44,861 nt of DNA. Source: Actinomycetes bacterium (GTDB lineage: Bacteria > Actinomycetota > Thermoleophilia > Solirubrobacterales > JACPNS01). Shown here piece by piece: positions 20,948-29,771 of the stretch. The notes beneath the pieces are model-generated. The model had not been told where the DNA came from, ran no database searches, and worked only from the letters and a program-made list of their open reading frames with translations. Made by a program: the position numbers and the translations under genes. Each line of letters starts with the position of its first letter. Within the stretch, counting starts at the first letter, position 1. The stretch is taken from NCBI GenBank assembly GCA_023404495.1, contig JAEYBE010000060.1, positions 1-44,861 of the forward strand. Direction: 5' to 3'.

Positions 20948-21535
20948 ATGTCACCACTCGTTCCAATGGTCGTTGAGCAGACCTCCCGCGGGGAGCGCGC
21001 CTTCGACATCTACAGCCGCCTTCTCGACGAGCGCATCATCTTTCTCGGCACCCCGGTAACCGCGGACATCGCGAACCTGATCGTCGCCCAGTTGATCCAC
21101 CTCGAGGCCGACGACCCCGACAAAGACATCTCTCTTTACATCAACTCACCGGGCGGCGACGTCTATGCCGGTATGGCGATCTACGACACGATGCAGTACA
21201 TCAAGCCCGACGTGCAGACGATCTGCGCCGGCATCGCCATGAGCATGGGCGCGATGCTGCTCTCGGGTGGCACCAAGGGCAAGCGCATGGCGCTAAAGCA
21301 CAGCCGGATTCTGATCCACCAGGTCTCTTCGGGCTTCCAGGGCCAGGCGACCGACATCGAGATCCACGCCAAGGAAGTGCTCGACCTGCGCAAGCGCCTC
21401 GACGAGTTGCTCGCCGCCAACACCGGCCAGACCTACGAGAAGGTCTCCGCCGACACCGAGCGCGACTACTTCATGACCGGTGACGAGGCGCTCGAGTACG
21501 GCATCATCGACCGAGTTCTCGAAAGTCGCCAGTAG
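20948..21535 (+). CDS. clpP: ATP-dependent Clp protease proteolytic subunit
   Basis: Serine protease subunit that forms the 14-mer chamber used by ClpX. 195 residues, normal length. Catalytic Ser in ICAGIAMSMGAMLLSGG (about residue 97), His in RILIHQVSSG (about 122), Asp near 171. YINSPGGDVYAGMAIYDTMQ is the substrate-binding strand. A purine-rich GAGAGGAAAAA lies about 10 nt before the ATG. It is followed 45 bp later by clpX, so the two subunits are made together. Confidence 0.97.
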   Translation: MSPLVPMVVEQTSRGERAFDIYSRLLDERIIFLGTPVTADIANLIVAQLIHLEADDPDKDISLYINSPGGDVYAGMAIYDTMQYIKPDVQTICAGIAMSMGAMLLSGGTKGKRMALKHSRILIHQVSSGFQGQATDIEIHAKEVLDLRKRLDELLAANTGQTYEKVSADTERDYFMTGDEALEYGIIDRVLESRQ

Positions 21536-21580
21536 GCGTGTTGCGCTTTAGCGCGAATCTCAGTAGCTTGAGGTGAACTG

Positions 21581-22885
21581 ATGGCCCGGCCTTCCGACCA
21601 GAACGAACAATTGCTCTGCAGCTTCTGCGGCAAGTCCCAGCGACAGGTCAAGAAGCTGATCGCGGGGCCGGGCGTCTACATCTGCGACGAGTGCATCGAT
21701 CTCTGCAACGAGATCATCGATGAAGAGCTCGCCGCGCCGGCCGCGCTGGATGTCGCCAACATCCCCAAGCCGTCGGAGATCAGCGCCGCGCTCGATGAGT
21801 ATGTGATCGGCCAGGACAACGCCAAGCGCGCGATGTCGGTGGCCGTCTACAACCACTACAAGCGCGTTCAGATGATGCAGCAGGGCGGCGAGAACGACGT
21901 CGAGCTGCAGAAGAGCAACATTCTGATGCTCGGGCCGACGGGCTGCGGGAAGACGCTGCTGGCGCAGACGCTGGCGCGCACGCTCAATGTGCCGTTCGCG
22001 ATCGCCGACGCCACGGCGCTGACCGAGGCCGGCTACGTCGGTGAGGATGTCGAGAACATCCTGCTCAAGCTGATCCAGGCCGCCGACTACGACGTAAAGC
22101 GCGCCGAGACCGGCATCGTCTACATCGACGAGGTCGACAAGATCGCGCGCAAGGCCGACAACCCGTCGATCACGCGCGACGTCTCCGGCGAGGGCGTGCA
22201 GCAGGCGCTGCTGAAGATCCTCGAGGGCACGGTCGCTTCCGTTCCGCCGCAGGGCGGGCGTAAGCACCCGCACCAAGAACTCCTGACGATCGACACCTCC
22301 AACGTGCTGTTCATCTGTGGTGGGGCCTTCGCGGGACTTGACAAGGTGATCGGCAAGCGCGTCGGATTCAAGGGCCTCGGCTTTGGCGCGGACGTCAAGG
22401 GCCGCCGCGAGCAGGACCCGGGCGAGATATTCGAGAAGACGCTGCCCGAAGACCTGATCAACTACGGCTTGATCCCTGAGTTCATCGGCCGCCTTCCGGT
22501 CGTGACGGCCGTCCACTCGCTGCGCGAGCCGCAGCTGATCTCGATCCTGACCGAACCCAAGAACGCGCTTGTCAAGCAGTTCCAGCGCTTCTTCGCCTTC
22601 GACAACATCGATCTTGTATTCGCCGACGATGCGCTCACGGCGATCGCCGATCGCGCGATCGAACGCGAGACCGGCGCGCGCGGACTGCGCTCGATCATGG
22701 AGGAGACGCTGCTCGACGTGCAGTTCGAGCTGCCCAGCCGCAAGGATGTGACCAAGTGCGTCGTCACGCGGGAGACGATCGAGAAGGGCCTCAACCCGAC
22801 GCTCGTCACCGAGGCCGCCAAGGTCGAGCCCGGCGGGGCCAAGCGCATCGGCCGTCCGCCGGACGCGCTGCCTGAGACTGCCTGA
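21581..22885 (+). CDS. clpX: ATP-dependent Clp protease ATPase subunit ClpX
   Basis: AAA+ unfoldase that feeds ClpP. 434 residues. N-terminal zinc-binding dimer domain CSFCGKSQ..CDECIDLC (about 13-44). Walker A GPTGCGKT (about 123-130), Walker B IVYIDEVDKIA, sensor and arginine-finger region in VTRDVSGEGVQQALLKILEG-like sequence, ClpP-contact loop IGF-type element near FKGLGFGAD. GAGGT lies 8 nt before the ATG. A strong hairpin terminator follows. Confidence 0.97.
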   Translation: MARPSDQNEQLLCSFCGKSQRQVKKLIAGPGVYICDECIDLCNEIIDEELAAPAALDVANIPKPSEISAALDEYVIGQDNAKRAMSVAVYNHYKRVQMMQQGGENDVELQKSNILMLGPTGCGKTLLAQTLARTLNVPFAIADATALTEAGYVGEDVENILLKLIQAADYDVKRAETGIVYIDEVDKIARKADNPSITRDVSGEGVQQALLKILEGTVASVPPQGGRKHPHQELLTIDTSNVLFICGGAFAGLDKVIGKRVGFKGLGFGADVKGRREQDPGEIFEKTLPEDLINYGLIPEFIGRLPVVTAVHSLREPQLISILTEPKNALVKQFQRFFAFDNIDLVFADDALTAIADRAIERETGARGLRSIMEETLLDVQFELPSRKDVTKCVVTRETIEKGLNPTLVTEAAKVEPGGAKRIGRPPDALPETA

Positions 22886-22925
22886 GCTTTCGCGACCTAG
22901 TCGCTGAACGAACTTGGTCGCTTAA

Positions 22926-22959
22926 CTCAGAAGACCCCCCGGGTGGGAGGTCTTCTGAG
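22926..22959 (+). terminator. Terminator of the clpP-clpX operon
   Basis: An 11-bp perfect stem CTCAGAAGACC / GGTCTTCTGAG with a 12-nt G/C-rich loop, 40 bp after the clpX stop. The remaining gap to 23143 holds another small inverted repeat (GTTGAA / TTCAAC) and no gene that I can support. Confidence 0.7.
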
Positions 22960-23096
22960 GACAGGACAGCGGGAGCTCGGACAGATAACGAAAACCCCCG
23001 GTTGAAGCAGTTTCAACAGACTACGCCTTTTTCGGTAGGCCTCGCGAAATTGCAAGATTTCTTGGCGCGGTCTGCGGCCAACGTATACGAGAATTT

Positions 23097-23116
23097 GCCC
23101 GCGCGCAAGGGCGGGC
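23097..23116 (-). terminator. Hairpin after the glycosidase-like gene
   Basis: GCCCGC / GCGGGC with an 8-nt loop, 27 nt past the minus-strand stop at 23144, followed on that strand by AAATTC. Confidence 0.4.
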
Positions 23117-23143
23117 GGCGTCGATCTTTCAGGAGGGGGAACG

Positions 23144-24112
23144 CTAAGGCGTGCGAATCGCAGCCGGGTACTTCGCAAGCCACGCCTGAAGCGCTCCGTA
23201 GCCGGGGCGCGGCGCCCCGTCGGGCCCGACGATTCCAGAGTCCCAGGCGAACGGGAATCCGCCCTCACCGGCCAGCGTCGTGCCGTTCCACGAGTAGAGA
23301 TAGACGCGCTTGATGCGCTTGTCCTTGAGGCCCAGATTCAGCGTCCGCGTGATCGATCCAGCGGCGCGTTTGGGGTTGAAGCCGTAGCTGATGTTGAAAG
23401 CGACAATGCCGCCCGACTCGGTCAGCCAGACGTCACCCTTGGTGGCCTTGAGAAACTTCTTCGTGGTGCTCTTGTTCCACGGCTTGTTGCGGTTGGTGTC
23501 CGTGTAGGTGTGGAGGCCCCAGATCTTCGGCTTCTTGGCGTACTTGAGAAACTTCTTCAGCCACGGCAGCATGTTGGTCTGGTCGAGCACGTCGGCCGCG
23601 ACGATCGTGCACTTGGGGCACGTGATGCGCGTCTGGTTGTAGAACTCGGCGGCGCGCTTGGGGTTGTTCACCGTCGGCTGGGACTTGTGGTTTGCCTCAT
23701 TCCACGGCGAAATCGTCGTCACCCAGGGGAACTCGCCCAGCAGGAACCGCAGAGACTCGTTGTACTCGGCGACCGTCGGGAGCTTGGTCGGGTACTTGTA
23801 GGAGCGCTCAAACGAGAGCAGCGGCTGCACGCCCGCGGCCTTGGCGCCCTCGAGCCACATCCTCAGCATCCAGAGCTCGTTGGGCTCGCGGTAGAAGTCA
23901 TAGGGGACCATCCGGCGCGCAACCTTCAGCTTGAGCGCGCGGTAATTGGAGTCCGAGAACATCGTCCAGCCGTTGTCGCCGATGCCGACGATCGGGGTTG
24001 GCTGCTTCTGCTTCTTGGCGGCTGAGGCGCCAGAAGGCATCGCGACGACGAGCGCGAGAACGGCGCCGAGCGCGATCAGGACGGGCTTCTTGTGCATGCG
24101 TGGGGGGTGCAA
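23144..24112 (-). CDS. Secreted glycoside-hydrolase-like (clan A type) protein
   Basis: About 322 residues with a signal peptide (KKPVLIALGAVLALVVAM..GASA). The mature part looks like a (beta/alpha)8 glycosidase: acid/base Glu in TISPWNEANHKSQP and nucleophile Glu in GDVWLTESGGIVAFN, the Asn-Glu and Thr-Glu-Ser pairing of GH39/GH5-like enzymes. It ends with a Trp-rich segment (YLYSWNGTTLAGEGGFPFAWDSG). Substrate unknown; a cell-wall or exopolysaccharide glycan is plausible. The TTG at 24112 is chosen because GGAGG lies 6 nt upstream; the ATG 5 codons later has no ribosome site. Divergent from valS. Confidence 0.75.
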   Translation of the reverse strand: MHPPRMHKKPVLIALGAVLALVVAMPSGASAAKKQKQPTPIVGIGDNGWTMFSDSNYRALKLKVARRMVPYDFYREPNELWMLRMWLEGAKAAGVQPLLSFERSYKYPTKLPTVAEYNESLRFLLGEFPWVTTISPWNEANHKSQPTVNNPKRAAEFYNQTRITCPKCTIVAADVLDQTNMLPWLKKFLKYAKKPKIWGLHTYTDTNRNKPWNKSTTKKFLKATKGDVWLTESGGIVAFNISYGFNPKRAAGSITRTLNLGLKDKRIKRVYLYSWNGTTLAGEGGFPFAWDSGIVGPDGAPRPGYGALQAWLAKYPAAIRTP

Positions 24113-24253
24113 CTTGGTCCTCCAAGAACCTCTTCTGCGAGTCGGTCGGCGCCTCCTCCTGAGTCGCACACTGGACCTGGCCGCCGCTGGGGTGGTTCTT
24201 CTTCTGAATAGATCGCTTGAGGAGCGAAAAAGTTTCGGTCGTCGGCGCGCTCC

Positions 24254-24259
24254 TAAACT
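24254..24259 (+). promoter_or_regulatory. -10 hexamer of leaderless valS
   Basis: TAAACT, 8 nt before the ATG at 24268. A leaderless start leaves no room for a T-box leader. Confidence 0.55.
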
Positions 24260-24267
24260 CTTTCGGC

Positions 24268-26835
24268 ATGTCAGAGGGGCGACTGGAGGTTCTCGAAAAG
24301 CGCACTCGCTATGAACCTTCCGAGGTCGAGCGGGCGATTCTCGACAAATGGCTTGAATCAGGGCTTTTCCACCCCGAGGACGCCGGCGACGCCCAAGACA
24401 ATTACTCGATAGTGATCCCGCCGCCGAACGTCACCGGTGCGCTGCACATGGGTCACGCGCTCAATGGCTCGATCCAGGACACGCTGATCCGCCGGGCCCG
24501 CATGCAGGGCAAGCGCGCCAAGTGGGTGCTCGGCACCGACCACGCCGGTATCGCCACTCAGGCGCAGGTCGAGAAACTGCTCGCCACCGAGGGGACGACC
24601 CGCCAGCAGCTCGGGCGCGAAGCCTTTGAGCAGCGGGTCTGGGAGTGGCGCGAGAAGTACGGCGCGACGATCATCGGCCAATTCAAGCGCCTTGGTGCAA
24701 GCTGCGACTACTCGGAAGAGCACTTCACGATGGACGAGGGCTACGCGCGCGCCGTCGCCAAGGTCTTCACCGCGCTGTATGAGAAGGGCTACATCTACCG
24801 CGACAACTACATGGTCAATTGGGACCCGGGCATCGGTTCGGCGATCAGCGACCTTGAGGTCGAGGACAAAGAGGTGGAGGGTGCGATGTACGACATCCAC
24901 TATCCACTCGAGGACGGCAACGGCGCGCTGACGGTCTCAACCACGCGTCCTGAAACGATGCTGGCCGACACGGCTGTGGCGGTCAACCCCGGCGACGAGC
25001 GCTACAAGCACCTGGTCGGGCAGAAGGTGATCCTGCCGATCGTCGATCGCGCGATTCCGATCATCGCCGACGACCACGTCGATCTGGAGTTCGGGACCGG
25101 CGCGCTGAAGATCACGCCCGGACACGACCCGAATGACTTCGAGATCGGGCGCAAGCATGGACTTGAAGAACTCTCGGTGATCGGCTTTGACGGCCGCATG
25201 ACCGACGACGCTGGTGAATTTGCCGGGCTGAAGGTGCTGGAAGCCCGCGAGGCGGTTGTCGACAAGCTGCGCGAGATCGGCGCGCTCGGCGACGTGCACG
25301 CACACACTCACGTGGTCCCGCACTCGCATCGCTCCGGCGAGCGCATCGAGCCGCTGATCAGTCTGCAGTGGTTCTGCGACATGAGCGAGCTTGCAAGGCC
25401 CGCGATCGACGTGGTCAAGAACGGCGAGGTGCGCTTCGTCCCCGAACGCTGGGGGCGCGTGTACCTGAACTGGATGGAAGAGATTCGCCCGTGGTGCGTC
25501 TCGCGCCAGCTCTGGTGGGGCCACCGGCTGCCGGTCTGGTACCGCGGCGAGGAGATCTACGTCGGCGAGACAGCTCCCGAGGGCGACGGTTGGGAGCGCG
25601 ACGAGGATGTCCTTGACACCTGGTTCTCGAGCGCGCTCTGGCCGTTTGCGACGATGGGATGGCCGGACGAGACGGCCCAGCAGAAGGCGTTTTACCCCAC
25701 CAACGTGCTCTCAACTGCGCGCGACATCATCTTCCTCTGGGTTGCGCGGATGATCATGATGGGACTCGAGTTCAAGGGCGAGATCCCGTTCGACGACGTC
25801 TACATCCACTCGGTGATCCAGGCCCCCGACGGCCGCCGGATGAGCAAGTCGCTGGGCACCGGAATCGATCCGCTCGAACAGATCGACGAATACGGCGCCG
25901 ACGCCACGCGTTTTGGCTTGCTCGCCATGTCGTCCGCCCAAGACGTGCGCTACTCGGTCGAGAAGGTCAAGCAGGGCAGCGACCTTGCCAACAAGCTCTG
26001 GAATGCGTCACGGCTGATCCTGCTCAAGGCAGCTGATGTCGATCCGGCTCCGACTGTTGAGTCGCCAGAAGACGCTTGGATCCTCTCGCGGCTCGAATCG
26101 GCCGTCGTCGCAACCAACCGGCTGATCGACGAGTACGACTTCTCGCACGCCGCGCTCGGGCTCTACGACTTCTTCTTCAGCGATTTCTGCGATTGGTACT
26201 TGGAGCTCGCCAAGCCCCGGCTTTGGGCCGAGGGCGAAAATGACGGGGTCTCGGCGAACGCGCTCTACGTGCTCGAGCAGACCCTCGCGTTGCTGCACCC
26301 GATGATGCCGTTCGTCACAGAAGAGATCTGGTCGCTGCTGCCCGGCCCCGGTGGCCAGTCGCGCGGCATGCTGGCGGGGGCTCCATTCCCAGACTCAGAT
26401 CCTTCGCGCGTCGATCAAGGTGCCGAGGCAAGCGTCGGCAATCTGATCGCCGCGGTGACCGAACTTCGCCGCTATCGCGACGAACTTGGCGTGGCGCCGA
26501 GCGCCGCATTGCGCGGCCGCCTCGTTGCCGATGGCTACGACGAACTCTCTGAGCAGCTGGCACGCCTCGGGCGTCTCGAGCTTGGAGGGGATGAGGCGGC
26601 GGCGGCGACACTCCCGATCCCTGGCGGAACGATCGAGATCTTCGAGAGCGACGCGTTCGATCCGACGGAGGTGGCGGCCAAGCGTGAGGCGCGCAGCAAA
26701 GAACTCGAGTCGGAGATCTCACGCGCGAAGGCGAAGCTCGCGAACGAGCAGTTTGTCGCCAAGGCGCCGGATTCTGTGGTCGCGGCCGAGCGAGAGAAGC
26801 TCGAGCGCTACGAGGCTGAATTGGCGGCACTGTAG
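24268..26835 (+). CDS. valS: Valyl-tRNA synthetase
   Basis: Class I synthetase charging tRNA-Val, 855 residues. HIGH motif in PPNVTGALHMGHAL (about 50-63), the editing (CP1) domain with STTRPETMLADTA (about 227-239), the CVSRQLWWGHRLPVWY segment (about 411), and KMSKS as RRMSKSLGTG (about 528). Anticodon-binding helices follow, then the ValRS-specific C-terminal coiled coil with ELESEISRAKAKLANEQFVAKAP (about 812-834). The start behind TAAACT is chosen over a frame extended 17 codons upstream, which would cross the -10. folC follows 7 bp later. Confidence 0.97.
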   Translation: MSEGRLEVLEKRTRYEPSEVERAILDKWLESGLFHPEDAGDAQDNYSIVIPPPNVTGALHMGHALNGSIQDTLIRRARMQGKRAKWVLGTDHAGIATQAQVEKLLATEGTTRQQLGREAFEQRVWEWREKYGATIIGQFKRLGASCDYSEEHFTMDEGYARAVAKVFTALYEKGYIYRDNYMVNWDPGIGSAISDLEVEDKEVEGAMYDIHYPLEDGNGALTVSTTRPETMLADTAVAVNPGDERYKHLVGQKVILPIVDRAIPIIADDHVDLEFGTGALKITPGHDPNDFEIGRKHGLEELSVIGFDGRMTDDAGEFAGLKVLEAREAVVDKLREIGALGDVHAHTHVVPHSHRSGERIEPLISLQWFCDMSELARPAIDVVKNGEVRFVPERWGRVYLNWMEEIRPWCVSRQLWWGHRLPVWYRGEEIYVGETAPEGDGWERDEDVLDTWFSSALWPFATMGWPDETAQQKAFYPTNVLSTARDIIFLWVARMIMMGLEFKGEIPFDDVYIHSVIQAPDGRRMSKSLGTGIDPLEQIDEYGADATRFGLLAMSSAQDVRYSVEKVKQGSDLANKLWNASRLILLKAADVDPAPTVESPEDAWILSRLESAVVATNRLIDEYDFSHAALGLYDFFFSDFCDWYLELAKPRLWAEGENDGVSANALYVLEQTLALLHPMMPFVTEEIWSLLPGPGGQSRGMLAGAPFPDSDPSRVDQGAEASVGNLIAAVTELRRYRDELGVAPSAALRGRLVADGYDELSEQLARLGRLELGGDEAAAATLPIPGGTIEIFESDAFDPTEVAAKREARSKELESEISRAKAKLANEQFVAKAPDSVVAAEREKLERYEAELAAL

Positions 26836-26842
26836 GCGCCGC

Positions 26843-28126
26843 ATGCCCGGCACCGAGGCGATCGAAGATTTTCTGCTCGAGCGCGAGATGTTCGGCATGC
26901 GCTTCGGGCTCGAGCGGATGCGGAGGTTGCTCTCGCATCTTGGTGACCCACAGAATGCGTTTCCAGCCGTTCACGTGGTCGGCACCAACGGGAAGTCCTC
27001 AACGACGCTGATGACCGCCGCGGCGCTGCGCGCGCAGGGGTTGCGCAGCGGTGCGTTCACCTCGCCGCATCTTGTGACCTTCCGCGAGCGAATCGAAATC
27101 GACGGGGAGATGATCGACATCGAGCTCTTCCGCGAGGCCGGCGCGCGGGTCGTCGCCGCGGTCGAGGTAGACGACGATGGCGCAGCCGAGGACGATCGGA
27201 TCACGCAGTTCGAGGCTGTTGCCGCAATCGCCTTCTGCGCGTTCGCCGATGCGGGATTGGAGGTCGGCGTCGTCGAAGCAGGACTCGGCGGGAGACTTGA
27301 CGCGACCAACGTGCTTGGTGAATCGCGCGTTCAGGTCCTGACCGGCGTCGGTATCGATCACACCGAATACCTCGGCGAGACGCTTGAGCAGATCGCGCGC
27401 GAGAAGGTCGCCGTCGTGCGCAGCGGAGCACTGCTCGTGAGCGGACCGCTGCCGGATGTGGTGCGTCCGGCTGTCAATGCGGCGACCGACGAGCGCGACG
27501 CCAATTGGATCGAGCTGCACGGCACGGCGCCGGAATTCGCCGACTTGCACGGCGCATTCGTGCGTGAAAACGCTTCGCTTGCGATTGCTGCGGCCGAGGG
27601 CGCGCTTGAGCGGATTCGCCCGGGGGTGTGGTTTGACGCCGAGCGCGCGGGCTCCGCGATCCGCGAGTTCGCCGCGAGCGAGCGCCAACAGGGGCGGCTT
27701 CAGATTTCGAACAACGAGCCGTTCGAAGTGCGCGATTCGGCGCACAATCCCCAGGCCGCCGGCGCCTTGGTGGATGCGGTCGGGGAGCTGGCGGAGGGAC
27801 GTCCCGTTACATTGCTCGTCGCAATGCTTGCCGACAAGCCGGTAGACGACACATTGATCGAACTTCTGAAGATGCTTCCTGGAGATGGCGCCGTCGTCTG
27901 CACCTCCGCGACGAATCCGCGGTCTTTGCCTGCCGCGGAGTTGGCAGCTCGTGTGCGCCAGCTCGATGGCGGGGTGCGAGTTGAGGCGATCGACGAACCG
28001 CTCGCCGCGCTCGGCCGGGCGCGCGAAATCGCCGGACGCGATGGTCTGCTCTCGGTGACCGGCTCGAACTACCTGATCGCCGACCTGCTCCGCGGACCGG
28101 GCGCGCCGAAGGGAGCCACGCTCTGA
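26843..28126 (+). CDS. folC: Folylpolyglutamate / dihydrofolate synthase
   Basis: Mur-ligase-fold enzyme that adds Glu to folates, and possibly to dihydropteroate. 427 residues. P-loop VVGTNGKSSTT (about 45-55), TSPHLVTFRERI (about 73-84), EAGLGGRLDATN (about 148-159), GIDHTEYLG (about 170) and the C-terminal DSAHNPQA (about 299-306). Starts 7 bp after valS and ends in TGATG with the next small gene, so valS-folC-small membrane protein form an operon. Confidence 0.94.
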   Translation: MPGTEAIEDFLLEREMFGMRFGLERMRRLLSHLGDPQNAFPAVHVVGTNGKSSTTLMTAAALRAQGLRSGAFTSPHLVTFRERIEIDGEMIDIELFREAGARVVAAVEVDDDGAAEDDRITQFEAVAAIAFCAFADAGLEVGVVEAGLGGRLDATNVLGESRVQVLTGVGIDHTEYLGETLEQIAREKVAVVRSGALLVSGPLPDVVRPAVNAATDERDANWIELHGTAPEFADLHGAFVRENASLAIAAAEGALERIRPGVWFDAERAGSAIREFAASERQQGRLQISNNEPFEVRDSAHNPQAAGALVDAVGELAEGRPVTLLVAMLADKPVDDTLIELLKMLPGDGAVVCTSATNPRSLPAAELAARVRQLDGGVRVEAIDEPLAALGRAREIAGRDGLLSVTGSNYLIADLLRGPGAPKGATL

Positions 28127-28284
28127 TGCCGGCGATTCCGCCGCCACCCCCGCCGATCGAGCCGCCTGAGCCACCTGAGCCGCCGTCGCTGCTCTCAATG
28201 GTGCTGATCGTCGCCCTTGTCGTGGCGCTCGTGATCCTTGTTTTCTCGGGCGTTGGCTACGTGCTCGGGAAGTTCATCTTCTGA
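28126..28284 (+). CDS. Small Pro-rich membrane protein (52 aa)
   Basis: ATG overlaps the folC stop by one base (TGATG). The N-terminus is a polyproline/acidic stretch (IPPPPPPIEPPEPPEPP), followed by one strong membrane helix (SMVLIVALVVALVILVFSGVG) and a short tail YVLGKFIF. No family recognised. Coupling to folC and clean codon use argue that it is real. Confidence 0.6.
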   Translation: MPAIPPPPPPIEPPEPPEPPSLLSMVLIVALVVALVILVFSGVGYVLGKFIF

Positions 28285-28327
28285 GCCAGTCTCAAGTTTT
28301 GCGCGTCATTACCGATTACTAGTCGGT

Positions 28328-28651
28328 ATGGGTGTCGCGCTTCTCATTCTCTGGGTGCTGCTCGGCGTTGTTGGCTATCGGATGGCCCGCGAGCGCGGCC
28401 GCGATCCCGTGATGGGAGCGGTCCTCGGCTTCGTGCTGGGGTTGATCGGGCTGATAATCATCGCGGCACTGCCGAAGCGGACACCAGACAGCCTGCAGAA
28501 CGTCTGGCAGCCACTCGCCCCGGGGGAGGCGCCGCTTCCGGCGCATCTCTCGCCGGCACCGATGGTTCCGCAGTTTCCTGTCGCGCCTGCTGTCGCCACG
28601 CCGCCCGCACCGGCTTCCGTCGGTTACGCGGTCCCGCAGCCACCTCAGTAA
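28328..28651 (+). CDS. Small membrane protein with Pro-rich tail
   Basis: 107 residues. Two helices: GVALLILWVLLGVVGYRMA (about 2-20) and a Gly-rich one, VMGAVLGFVLGLIGLIIIAALP (about 28-49), joined by a basic RERGRD loop; then a Pro/Ala/Val-rich tail of about 55 residues. This small family (helix, RGRxPxxGxxLGxxLGLIG, helix) is widespread in bacteria without a known function. The start ATG is 43 bp after the preceding stop; an upstream extension in frame has no membrane logic. Confidence 0.6.
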   Translation: MGVALLILWVLLGVVGYRMARERGRDPVMGAVLGFVLGLIGLIIIAALPKRTPDSLQNVWQPLAPGEAPLPAHLSPAPMVPQFPVAPAVATPPAPASVGYAVPQPPQ

Positions 28652-28729
28652 GCGAGCTGCACATCCGTCCGAATGGCGCTGTGCAGGCCCGCGCACTGGC
28701 CGGTCCCGCCGATACACTCGCGGGCACCG

Positions 28730-29308
28730 ATGGCCTGCCGTACCACTCAGACCGCCTCCGCAGTTGTGCCGTTCGCGCTGTTTGGCATTGACAACAGCGG
28801 AATCGGCGTCGCCGCGAATCTCCTGGTGATCTTTCTGATCGCAGTCTGGTTTGCGCTCGTGTTCTGGACCTACGCCGACGCTCGGCGCCGACTGACCGAC
28901 TCAGTGCTGATCGGATCGGCGACGCTCGCCGCGCTGATCTTTCCGTTTGCCGGCGCGTTGGTCTACGCAATCGTGCGACCGCCCGAGACGCTCGACGACG
29001 CCTACGAGCGCGAACTCGACGTGCGCGCCGCTGAGTTGCGCGTGCGGCTGCTGGAGTCCGCCGTCAAGGGCGGACCTGGGAGCAGCTCACACGCCGCCTC
29101 GCTTTCGGCCGAAGTCACCGGCGAACCCCAGGCAAAGCGTGGAGCAGCGCCTTCCTCGCCGCAGCGCCAGCAGCAACAGTCTTCGCAACCTCGCCGCACT
29201 CCGGAGAAGGGCGCTCAGCCGTCCGCATCCGCGCGGTCAGGGCAGCCGCGTCGCCCGGCATCGGGCGGCCCGTCGCGACCGCCGGCCACCGGCGCCGACG
29301 GCGCTTGA
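28730..29308 (+). CDS. Membrane protein with long disordered basic tail
   Basis: 192 residues. Two helices (about residues 25-48, LLVIFLIAVWFALVFWTYAD, and 60-80, GSATLAALIFPFAGALVYAIV) separated by ARRRLTDS, then the RPPETLDDAYERELDVRAAELRVRLLE segment, which looks like an amphipathic helix, and a Gln/Ser/Pro/Arg-rich disordered tail from about 113. Start is uncertain: ATG at 28730 lies 11 nt behind TACACT; an ATG at 28673 would add 19 residues. Function unknown. Confidence 0.6.
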   Translation: MACRTTQTASAVVPFALFGIDNSGIGVAANLLVIFLIAVWFALVFWTYADARRRLTDSVLIGSATLAALIFPFAGALVYAIVRPPETLDDAYERELDVRAAELRVRLLESAVKGGPGSSSHAASLSAEVTGEPQAKRGAAPSSPQRQQQQSSQPRRTPEKGAQPSASARSGQPRRPASGGPSRPPATGADGA

Positions 29309-29353
29309 GCGCGGCAGCCCGCATCATTCCCTCATCCCACAGGAGCCCTGTTC

Positions 29354-29761
29354 ATGGAACGCACTCTGATCCTCGTAAAGCCCGACGCCTTCGCCCGCAA
29401 CTTGACTGGTGAAGTGATCGCCCGTTTTGAGCGCAAGGGCCTGCGGCTCGTCGCGCTCAAGCAGCTCACGACATCCGACGAGCTGGCCAAAGAGCACTAC
29501 GCCGAGCACGCCGAACGCCCCTTTTTCGGGGAGCTCGTCGAGTTCATCACCAGTGGTCCGTTGGTTGCCGCTGTGCTTGAAGGCCCGCGCGCGGTGCCTG
29601 CCGCACGCCAGGTGATCGGCGGAACCGACCCGGTGGAAGCCGCGGCGCCCGGCTCGATCCGCGGCGACTTCGGCCTCGAAGTGCAGAACAACCTGGTCCA
29701 CGGTTCGGACTCGCCGGAGTCGGCGGCGCGCGAGATCGCGCTCTGGTTCCCCGAGCTCTGA
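29354..29761 (+). CDS. ndk: Nucleoside diphosphate kinase
   Basis: Balances nucleoside triphosphate pools by transferring the gamma phosphate through a His. 135 residues. MERTLILVKPDAFARN at the start and the active-site segment NNLVHGSDSPESA with His at about 117 are diagnostic. AGGAG lies 8 nt before the ATG. maf follows 10 bp later. Confidence 0.97.
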   Translation: MERTLILVKPDAFARNLTGEVIARFERKGLRLVALKQLTTSDELAKEHYAEHAERPFFGELVEFITSGPLVAAVLEGPRAVPAARQVIGGTDPVEAAAPGSIRGDFGLEVQNNLVHGSDSPESAAREIALWFPEL

Positions 29762-29771
29762 TCGGTCGGTC

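Noticed and set aside
24113..24253. T-box or other riboswitch before valS
   Set aside because: No T-box core or specifier stem is visible, and TAAACT 8 nt before the ATG implies a leaderless transcript.
26999..28198. Minus-strand 399-codon open frame
   Set aside because: Antisense to folC, no recognisable domain.
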